Shown here: in pieces, positions 23,695 to 29,538 of the stretch
Layout of the letters: each line of letters begins with the position of its first letter
Numbering within the stretch: the first letter of the stretch is position 1
Assembly: GCA_902826225.1 (NCBI GenBank)
Contig: CADEED010000038.1
Span: 1-32,827, forward strand
Source of the DNA: an uncultured Pseudomonadota bacterium
GTDB taxonomy: Bacteria; Pseudomonadota; Gammaproteobacteria; Steroidobacterales; Steroidobacteraceae
DNA: 32,827 nucleotides
Direction: 5' to 3'
Position numbers and translations under genes: made by a program
The notes under the pieces: model-generated
Databases searched by the model: none
The model's input: the letters and a program-made list of their open reading frames with translations, nothing else
Told to the model about the DNA's origin: nothing

Positions 23695-23701
23695 GCCGGC
23701 C

Positions 23702-24331
23702 ATGCTGGGTATCCACCATTACTGGCTGTTCATCGCGACCGCCATCGTCCTGGTCATCACGCCGGGGCAGGACACGTTTTTCATCCTGGGGCGCAGTCTT
23801 TCGGGTGGCCGCAAATCCGGCGTCGCCGCCGCGCTCGGCATCACGGCGGGCAGCGTGATCCACACCTGCCTCGCGGCGGTGGGTTTGTCGGCGCTGCTCG
23901 CGACGTCGCCCTTCGCCTTCATGGCCGTCAAGTTTGCGGGCGCGGCCTATCTCATCTACATCGGGATGCGCGCGTTGTTGAGCAAGTCGAACGCGTTGCC
24001 GGGCGACGGTGCGCCGGAACAGTCGGATGCGTGGTCGGCGTTCCGCCAGGGCGTCATCTCGAATCTGCTGAACCCGAAAGTCGCGCTGTTCTTCCTGGCG
24101 CTGATGCCGCAGTTCATCGATGCCGCCAGCGCACACAAGGTCGCCGCGTTCCTCGCGCTCGGAATGACTTTCGTGGCGCTCGGGGTCGTGTGGTGCGTCG
24201 TGCTCGCGGTGGCCGCGGCGTCGCTGCGCGGATGGTTCCTCCGCCGGCCGTCGATGGCGACGGTGCTCAATCGCGTCGCGGGCGCGATGTTCGTCGCGCT
24301 TGGGTTGCGGCTGGCGATGGTGCGGCAGTAG
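23702..24331 (+). CDS. LysE/RhtB-family amino-acid exporter
   Basis: A 209-residue inner-membrane protein with five to six hydrophobic helices and the family signature near the N-terminus (ITPGQDTFFILGRSLSGGRKSG). It also has the conserved FAGAAYLIYIGMRAL and GVISNLLNPKVALFFLALMPQF. LysE/RhtB members export lysine, threonine, homoserine or related solutes using the proton gradient. The substrate here cannot be read from the sequence. It is a single-gene unit divergent from the oxidoreductase and convergent with the second cupin gene. The short gap between it and that gene is mostly a dispersed repeat copy. Confidence 0.87.
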   Translation: MLGIHHYWLFIATAIVLVITPGQDTFFILGRSLSGGRKSGVAAALGITAGSVIHTCLAAVGLSALLATSPFAFMAVKFAGAAYLIYIGMRALLSKSNALPGDGAPEQSDAWSAFRQGVISNLLNPKVALFFLALMPQFIDAASAHKVAAFLALGMTFVALGVVWCVVLAVAAASLRGWFLRRPSMATVLNRVAGAMFVALGLRLAMVRQ

Positions 24332-24333
24332 TC

Positions 24334-24356
24334 AGAAACGTCCCCATTCTTCCTCT
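24334..24356 (+). repeat. Dispersed repeat copy filling the LysE/cupin convergent gap
   Basis: AGAAACGTCCCCATTCTTCC then TCT occupies nearly all of the 25-base gap between the two stop codons. The first 15 bases equal the copy at 14711. No additional terminator is visible in this junction. Confidence 0.65.
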
Positions 24357-25385
24357 CTACCGCCGCATCAGGGCTTTCATCACATGCGCCCGGATCAGAT
24401 CCGCGATCTGCGGCGTCATCGTCCCCTGGATTCCCTGTTGTCGCGGCGTGAGGTGCGCCACCGGATCGCCCGCGCTCTTGAACACGTGGTGATCGAACAC
24501 CGCGCGCCACACCTCGCGCCGTTCCGGCGGCAATGCGCGGATTGCCATGAGGCCGTGCAGCAGTGCCTCGTAAGGTGAGCCCTGCCACGATGGCTGATCG
24601 TCCCACCAGTAGTTCACCAGCGCGTTGAAGCGGTCGAGCGATTCGACGTGGTGCCACCACATGTAAGGCACGTAGATCGCATCGCTTGGGCCGAGTTCCG
24701 CGGAGACCGCCTGCTTCCACGCATCGCGAAACCGCGGATACCGTTCGAGATCCGGCGCGTGCAGCTTCACCATGCTGATCGGCTGTCCCGCGAGCGTGAA
24801 CTCGATCGGTCCCACGTAGAGGTTCACGAGCTGCTCGGGCGGGAACAGAGTGAAGCGTCGCCGACCGGCGACCACGCACGCCACGTTGTACGAGATGTCG
24901 AAGTGGGTCTGCACCGTCACGCGGTTGCCGAACCACAGCCGCGGCGCGATCGCCGGGTCCAGCCAGCCGAGCGAGTTCTCGCGCGTGAAATTCGGCATCG
25001 CGAGCGGCGTCGGCACGGCGCCGACATAGACCGCCGGCGGCGCGGGATCGTCGATCAGGCCGATGATCCGCTCGAGACTCGCCATGAGCGGCGCGGGGCC
25101 GCGCGTGAAGTTCAGGCCGGTGAGTTCGTCGTTGTAGAAGAACTTCCCGTCGATCGACGGCGGTCCCACCATCGTGTCCGCGGAAGCGCCGACGTCGTGT
25201 GCCCGCAGATAGTCAGCGAGCGCGGTCGGTGACTCGCGGCCGGCGCGCACGGCCGGCCAGTCGCCCACGGCGCCGCGGATCACCGCCGGCTCGTTCGCCG
25301 TGAAGATCTGCTCGCGAAAGATCTGCGGGGTGACGTCGCGCCATTCGCGGATGGGCGCGGGCGCGGGAAGTGCTTCGGCAGGCAT
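24357..25385 (-). CDS. Cupin_8/JmjC-like protein, copy 2
   Basis: A 342-residue protein starting at ATG 25385. It is a full-length paralogue of the protein at 19445-20461, with EPAVIRGAVGDWPAV, FYNDELTGLNF, the metal motif VQTHFD (H161, D163), GRRRFTLFPPEQ, WWHHVESL (H246 or H245) and the C-terminal LPPERREVWRAVFDHHVF in the same order. The ligand residues are intact. No signal peptide, so it should be cytoplasmic. It stands alone, about 5 kb from copy 1 and on the same strand. A -10-like hexamer nine bases ahead of the start suggests separate, leaderless expression. Function unknown. Confidence 0.82.
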   Translation of the reverse strand: MPAEALPAPAPIREWRDVTPQIFREQIFTANEPAVIRGAVGDWPAVRAGRESPTALADYLRAHDVGASADTMVGPPSIDGKFFYNDELTGLNFTRGPAPLMASLERIIGLIDDPAPPAVYVGAVPTPLAMPNFTRENSLGWLDPAIAPRLWFGNRVTVQTHFDISYNVACVVAGRRRFTLFPPEQLVNLYVGPIEFTLAGQPISMVKLHAPDLERYPRFRDAWKQAVSAELGPSDAIYVPYMWWHHVESLDRFNALVNYWWDDQPSWQGSPYEALLHGLMAIRALPPERREVWRAVFDHHVFKSAGDPVAHLTPRQQGIQGTMTPQIADLIRAHVMKALMRR

Positions 25386-25394
25386 GCCCGCGCG

Positions 25395-25410
25395 AGATTA
25401 CCCGATCGGG
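25395..25410 (-). promoter_or_regulatory. -10-like hexamer TAATCT with an adjacent palindrome before cupin copy 2
   Basis: On the minus strand TAATCT (25400-25395) is followed by nine bases and ATG 25385. Immediately upstream of it is the perfect palindrome CCCGATCGGG (25401-25410), placed where a repressor could cover the spacer of the promoter. Confidence 0.45.
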
Positions 25411-25416
25411 GGGAAG

Positions 25417-26445
25417 TCAGCGCTGGACGGTGCGGATGCGCGAGCCCGTGGCCGCCGACGAGGGCCGCTCGCCGTACATGCTGACTTCGTTGCGGCGATA
25501 GTCGATGACGAGCCGCTCGAGCACGCCGAGCATGTCCATGCCGATGAGCATGGCGGGTTCCTGGTCGAGGCCCCAGAGCTTGAAGACGTGGAAGTCGGCG
25601 AAGATCACCTCGAGATTCGACAGCGTGAGATCGCCAATCTGCGCCTGCCTCACTTCCTGGACCACGCCATCCGCGAGGTCGGCGGTCGCGCCGTGCACCA
25701 CGGCCTCGATGAGCTCCCGCTTGCGCCGATTCCGGTTGATCGCATTCTGCAGGGCGATGTTGCCAAGCGTGCGCTCGGCGCCGGTGTCGATGACGGCCTT
25801 CGCGCGCACGCGGCGCCCGACCCGCACGTCGATGATCATGAGGCCATTGTCGTTGCGCAGCGCGCGTGCGGTCACCATGCTGTAGTGAGGCCGCTTGCCG
25901 TTCGACTCGAGCACGCTCACGCGGTCGCGTTTGAAATCCACGTCGATGCGCTGGTCTTCGAAGCCCGCGACGCCGAGGATGCCGTCGGCGTTGCCCATGA
26001 TGGATGTGAAGATGACCGGCAGGTCCTGCTTCTCGAACCTGAGCGCGCCGATCTCGAGGCTGTCGACGGCGACCGTCGTGACCTCGGCGCGGCCCGTGAC
26101 GCCGTTGAGCATGACGTTGCGCCCCACGGAGGCCTTGAGGCCGAGGGACCGGGCGAGGTGCGGAGCGAGCGTCGAGCGGCTCGCGCCCGTGTCGATGACG
26201 AAACGGAACGGACCCTTGCCATTCACCATCACATGCGTCATCACGCGCCCGATGCGGTCGAGACGCGTTGGCGCGGCGAAGAGGGGTTCGGGTTCGGCGA
26301 GCGCGCCGCTCAGGTCCTGCGGCGAACCGGGCAGGCGGGCTTCGATGTTCGGATCGGCGAGGAGGCGGTGCGAGTACAAGCCCGCTCCGAGGGCCAGCAA
26401 TCCCTGCAGGGCCCCACGACGACTCGTCGGCTTCTCCCACCTCAT
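25417..26445 (-). CDS. Tandem retropepsin-like aspartyl protease, probably exported
   Basis: A 342-residue protein. ATG 26445 is chosen because an upstream extension is not protein-like and a -10-like hexamer lies seven bases before it. The N-terminus (TSRRGALQGLLALGAGL) looks like a twin-arginine or Sec signal. Two retropepsin-like domains follow: FRFVIDTGASRSTL (DTG 85-87) with its GILGVAGF flap partner, and KAVIDTGAERTLGN (DTG 220-222) with MLIGMDMLGV. Each supplies one catalytic Asp, so one chain may form a complete two-Asp site, as in pepsin. Single-domain bacterial relatives act as dimers. A substrate is not evident. It is downstream of the Anbu-like gene on the same strand, with a 96-base gap holding a hairpin. 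Confidence 0.8.
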   Translation of the reverse strand: MRWEKPTSRRGALQGLLALGAGLYSHRLLADPNIEARLPGSPQDLSGALAEPEPLFAAPTRLDRIGRVMTHVMVNGKGPFRFVIDTGASRSTLAPHLARSLGLKASVGRNVMLNGVTGRAEVTTVAVDSLEIGALRFEKQDLPVIFTSIMGNADGILGVAGFEDQRIDVDFKRDRVSVLESNGKRPHYSMVTARALRNDNGLMIIDVRVGRRVRAKAVIDTGAERTLGNIALQNAINRNRRKRELIEAVVHGATADLADGVVQEVRQAQIGDLTLSNLEVIFADFHVFKLWGLDQEPAMLIGMDMLGVLERLVIDYRRNEVSMYGERPSSAATGSRIRTVQR

Positions 26446-26452
26446 GGCAAAC

Positions 26453-26458
26453 AAGCTA
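26453..26458 (-). promoter_or_regulatory. -10-like hexamer TAGCTT, seven bases before the retropepsin start
   Basis: On the minus strand TAGCTT is followed by GTTTGCC and ATG 26445, with no Shine-Dalgarno sequence. Confidence 0.4.
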
Positions 26459-26494
26459 CGCCTGATTCGCGGCGAATAAAACATCGCCGGGCCG

Positions 26495-26514
26495 AAACCG
26501 TGCGCGCCGCACGG
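26495..26514 (-). terminator. Probable hairpin terminator after the Anbu-like gene
   Basis: CCGTGCG (26498-26504) pairs with CGCACGG (26508-26514) around three bases. On the minus strand the stem is followed by TTT. The T tract is short, so termination may be partial. Confidence 0.4.
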
Positions 26515-26541
26515 GGTCATGTCCCGATTCCGGCGCTGCAG

Positions 26542-27267
26542 TCAGGGAATGGGCGGGTCCGGGAGCGCGTGGAACGCATTGCGCAAGGATTCGCCCCAGC
26601 CGTCGCGGATCACTTTGAAATAGGCATCGTCCGCGCCGATGCTTCGGTGCAACGAAATCGCGAGCGCGTCGCGCCGCAAAATGGCGAGGTCCAGCGGCAT
26701 GCCGACGGACAGGTTGGACCGGATCGTCGAATCCATCGAGATGAGCGCGCACTTCGCCGCCGCGGCGATCGATGTGTCGGCCTTCACCACGCGGTCGATG
26801 ATCGGCTTGCCGTACTTCGCCTCGCCGATCTGGAAGTAGCGGGTGTCGGCGGTCGTTTCGATGAAGTTCCCGGCCGAGTAGACCTGGAACAGCCGCATCG
26901 CTTCGCCGCCGATCTGCCCGCCGACGATGAACGTGGGGTTGAACTCGATGCCGTTCTCCTTGAGCGCGTCGGCATCCCGGCGATGCACTTCGCGGATCGC
27001 GTCGCCGACGAGCCGGGCGGCGTCGGCGAGTGTTCGTGCCGTCAGCAGGCTGCCTTTAGCGGTCGTGATGCGTTCGCGCAGCATCCCGGTGACGGTTTGC
27101 GTGATCGAGAGGTTCCCGGCGGCGAGGATCACGATCGCCCGCTCGCCGGGCATCTCGAAAAACGTCATCTTGCGGAACGTGCTGACCTGGTCGACGCCCG
27201 CGTTCGTGCGCGAGTCCGACAGGAACACAAGGCCCTCGTCGACCTGCACGCCCACGCAATACGTCAC
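26542..27267 (-). CDS. Anbu-type bacterial proteasome homologue (Ntn hydrolase)
   Basis: A 241-residue protein. The GTG at 27267 places threonine directly after the initiator, so removal of Met gives Thr1 ([11 protein letters not shown]). Counting from Thr1, Asp17 (in [10 protein letters not shown]) and Lys32 (STFRKM) sit where the Asp17 and Lys33 of proteasome beta subunits do. [13 protein letters not shown] is also typical of the family. Anbu proteins assemble into open or stacked rings of unclear protease activity. Anbu usually lies with transglutaminase, ATP-grasp and alpha-E genes, none of which is here. Instead its start overlaps the stop of a TIM-barrel isomerase by four bases (GTGA), so the two are translationally coupled. 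Confidence 0.85.
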   Translation of the reverse strand: MTYCVGVQVDEGLVFLSDSRTNAGVDQVSTFRKMTFFEMPGERAIVILAAGNLSITQTVTGMLRERITTAKGSLLTARTLADAARLVGDAIREVHRRDADALKENGIEFNPTFIVGGQIGGEAMRLFQVYSAGNFIETTADTRYFQIGEAKYGKPIIDRVVKADTSIAAAAKCALISMDSTIRSNLSVGMPLDLAILRRDALAISLHRSIGADDAYFKVIRDGWGESLRNAFHALPDPPIP

Positions 27268-28505
27268 GAGCGATACGCCTGCCGGCCGACGCCCTGCACG
27301 GGGATGCCCTGGGCCGCCATCACTTCGCTCTGCAGCGAGTACATCGCCGCGGCCGCCTCGTCGATCGCCTTCACGAACGCGAGCGAGCCCTTGAGGATCG
27401 GCGCGAGCCGCGCCTTGTCCTGGATGCGCGCCGGCGGGTACTCGTGCTCGACGACGAGATAGGTGTTCGCGGGATCGATCGACAGCAGCTCGCGCGCGGC
27501 GAGCTGGTGATCGAGCCAGTCGACCGTGCGGTTCTGCAGATAGGCGAGCGGATCGTGGCGCGCCGTTCCCGGCAGCTCGTGCTCGGCGAGGACGACCTGC
27601 TTCTTCCAGGCGTTGGCCGCGTCGGCCGGGTTCGGCGACGGCTTGCCGTTCTTCCAGTCGCCGCGATTCATCGTCTGCCCGCCGTAGCCCCAGGCGGAGA
27701 CGCCTTTCGAATCCACCACCTGGCCCTTCACGTGGAAACCGCCGATCAGGAAGCCGTAGCCTTCGTCCTTGAGGTACTGGAACAGCGAGCGCGTGTCCTG
27801 GCCCATGAGGATTGCGTGCGATGGATCGTAGTGGATCCGGAACTGGTCGCCGACGCCGTGCTTCTCGCAGATGCGATGCAGCGCGATCCAAGGACCGGGC
27901 GCGTACGCGATGTTGTTGTGCCAGCGGTCGAGCACGTTCCAGCCCGGCATCGGGCACTGCTCGACGCGGTAGGACAGTCCGCGCGCCTTCGCTTCCTTGA
28001 GCAACGGGATGAACTCCTGCTCGAACATCACGAGGTTCTCGTCCATCTCGAGCTTGATGTTGCGGCCGACGAAACCACACACGGCTTCGGCGCCGAGCAG
28101 CGCGGCGGCGTCGAACACCTTCAGCATGAACTCGTACTTGAAACGACGCGCCGCGGGGTCGTCCGTCAGCATGTTGTCGAAGTAGCCGATGTCGGAGAGG
28201 CCGACGCCGGTCGACTTCATCGAGTTCAGCACGCGCGCGGCGCGCTTCTTGTCGAAGGGCTCACGCAGATCGAGCGTGTTCGCCACGGGATCGAGCATCG
28301 CCTCCGCGGGCACGTCGCTCAAGGTGGGGTGCAGCGCGGCGGAGAGCTGGATGTTCGGCGAACCGATGTCGCGCGCGAAATGCAGCCATTCCTCGATCGC
28401 CAGGTCCGGATCCGGATCGCGCTTCTCCCGCGGGGTCAGCTCCTGCAGGGCAGCGGTCAGCACGCTGAGCTTCATCGGACGGGCAGCGAATTCTCGAATG
28501 GCCAT
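27264..28505 (-). CDS. Sugar isomerase/epimerase-type TIM-barrel protein (xylose-isomerase-like)
   Basis: A 413-residue cytoplasmic protein. ATG 28505 is used; an ATG 10 codons later ([11 protein letters not shown]) is an alternative, and neither has a strong ribosome-binding site. The sequence fits the AP-endonuclease-2/xylose-isomerase-like barrel: [27 protein letters not shown] with a metal-ligand Glu, [16 protein letters not shown] with Asp and His ligands, [10 protein letters not shown] and [10 protein letters not shown] near the end. The reaction is probably aldose-ketose isomerisation or 3-keto-sugar epimerisation. Its location near a Gfo/Idh/MocA oxidoreductase and xylanase is suggestive only. 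The last four bases overlap the Anbu-like gene. Confidence 0.78.
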   Translation of the reverse strand: MAIREFAARPMKLSVLTAALQELTPREKRDPDPDLAIEEWLHFARDIGSPNIQLSAALHPTLSDVPAEAMLDPVANTLDLREPFDKKRAARVLNSMKSTGVGLSDIGYFDNMLTDDPAARRFKYEFMLKVFDAAALLGAEAVCGFVGRNIKLEMDENLVMFEQEFIPLLKEAKARGLSYRVEQCPMPGWNVLDRWHNNIAYAPGPWIALHRICEKHGVGDQFRIHYDPSHAILMGQDTRSLFQYLKDEGYGFLIGGFHVKGQVVDSKGVSAWGYGGQTMNRGDWKNGKPSPNPADAANAWKKQVVLAEHELPGTARHDPLAYLQNRTVDWLDHQLAARELLSIDPANTYLVVEHEYPPARIQDKARLAPILKGSLAFVKAIDEAAAAMYSLQSEVMAAQGIPVQGVGRQAYRS

Positions 28506-28537
28506 GTTTCTGTCTCGCGCAGTTGAGGGCTGCGCGC

Positions 28538-28543
28538 AGTTTA
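28538..28543 (-). promoter_or_regulatory. -10-like hexamer TAAACT before the isomerase-Anbu operon
   Basis: On the minus strand TAAACT (28543-28538) lies 32 bases before ATG 28505. This would give a normal short leader. No -35 of good quality was found. Confidence 0.3.
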
Positions 28544-28551
28544 CCGGGCTG

Positions 28552-28569
28552 CGGGAGCGCGCGCTCCCG
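28552..28569. terminator. 18-bp perfect palindrome after the lipoprotein gene
   Basis: CGGGAGCGCGCGCTCCCG lies 35 bases past the lipoprotein stop on its strand, ahead of the isomerase promoter. It could be a terminator stem without a T tract or a protein-binding palindrome. Confidence 0.35.
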
Positions 28570-28604
28570 GCCGGGTGGGTACCGGGGCCGGACGAGACCC
28601 GGGC

Positions 28605-29477
28605 CTAGTGAGTTGTATAGCGGTTGCCGCCCAGGTCGGTCATCGACGCGCCGTCGAAACGCCGGCCGATGCCGGAGAACGTCGAACGGGCGACGTAGAT
28701 CTGCGCGCCCTCCGAGGCCTCGTAGGAGCCGAGCGAGCCGCGGATGGTGCTGTTCACAATGTGCACGCGCGCCTGGCGGGCGATGAGCCCGAAGCCGCCG
28801 GCGCGGATGTTGGCGTTGCTGATGTAGAGGTCACAGCCCTTCTCGGCGATCAGCGCGTCGCCGGTGAACTCGAGGGTCTCGCCGTCGATGCGCATGAGAC
28901 GCTCGCCCTGGCAGATGATCGGATCGGAGCGCTTTTCGACGCTGGCGGACGCCGTTTCCTCGGCGGATGCGTCGTGGCGGCGAGGCGCTTCGCGCGTGAT
29001 GCTGTAACCCGGCCCCTCCAGGTTCTGCGGGGCCGCGGGCGTTGCCGCGGCGCGCTCGCCGCGCGCGATGCTGTAGCCGGGACCTTCGGCGAGCGTCGGG
29101 CCGGCCGCGGCCGGGGCGGCGCGCACCTCTTCCGTGGCTCCCTCGGTAGTTTGGTCGTCGGCGAGGGTTTGCTCGATCGCCGCCTCGTCCGCGGTTTCCT
29201 CCGGCTCCGCTGCCGCCGGCGCCGCGGTGGGCGTGGGCGCCGCCTGGCGTGGCGTGGCGATGAGATCTTCGAGCCTGAGGGTCGTCACCGCGCCGGTGAT
29301 GGTGTCGCGTACCGTGAAGATGCCGGCGCTTTCGTCCGTGGCGACGATCTCGAAGGCGGGATTGCGCGCGAGCGCGGCTTTCGCCCAGTCGATCTCGCGC
29401 GCCGATTCCTGGCGCGTGCAACCCGCGACGAACAAGCCCGCGGCGACGAAATACAACGGCAGAAACCGGGTTTTCAT
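28605..29477 (-). CDS. Lipoprotein of unknown function with GPGYSI repeats
   Basis: A 290-residue protein starting at ATG 29477. The lipobox GLFVAGC gives a lipidated cysteine at 20. After a predicted helical/linker segment (to ~75), a Pro/Ala/Glu-rich low-complexity region follows. It contains two related units, LAEGPGYSIARGE and LEGPGYSITRE, about 21 residues apart. The C-terminal ~95 residues look like successive turns of a right-handed beta-helix: GCDLYISNANIRAGGFG, ARVHIVNSTIRGSLGSY, AQIYVARSTFSGIG. I do not recognise the family. A cell-surface or periplasmic binding role is plausible. It is divergent from glnE, with the two starts 61 bases apart. Confidence 0.68.
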   Translation of the reverse strand: MKTRFLPLYFVAAGLFVAGCTRQESAREIDWAKAALARNPAFEIVATDESAGIFTVRDTITGAVTTLRLEDLIATPRQAAPTPTAAPAAAEPEETADEAAIEQTLADDQTTEGATEEVRAAPAAAGPTLAEGPGYSIARGERAAATPAAPQNLEGPGYSITREAPRRHDASAEETASASVEKRSDPIICQGERLMRIDGETLEFTGDALIAEKGCDLYISNANIRAGGFGLIARQARVHIVNSTIRGSLGSYEASEGAQIYVARSTFSGIGRRFDGASMTDLGGNRYTTH

Positions 29478-29483
29478 GGCCCG

Positions 29484-29511
29484 ATCGTAGGCCCTTGCCG
29501 GGCATCTGCAA
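29484..29511 (-). promoter_or_regulatory. Promoter of the GPGYSI-repeat lipoprotein
   Basis: On the minus strand TTGCAG (29511-29506), a 16-bp spacer and TACGAT (29489-29484) are followed by CGGGCC and ATG 29477, with no Shine-Dalgarno sequence. Confidence 0.5.
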
Positions 29512-29524
29512 GGACTATTTCTAG

Positions 29525-29530
29525 TACAGT
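29525..29530 (+). promoter_or_regulatory. -10-like hexamer TACAGT, eight bases before the glnE start
   Basis: TACAGT is followed by CCGCGCCC and GTG 29539. The same eight-base spacer is found between TATAAT and ATG 32425. No Shine-Dalgarno sequence lies between, so a leaderless glnE mRNA is likely. Confidence 0.5.
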
Positions 29531-29538
29531 CCGCGCCC

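Noticed and set aside
27444..28526. Plus-strand frame opposite the isomerase gene
   Set aside because: Antisense shadow of a conserved TIM-barrel gene; no start signal.
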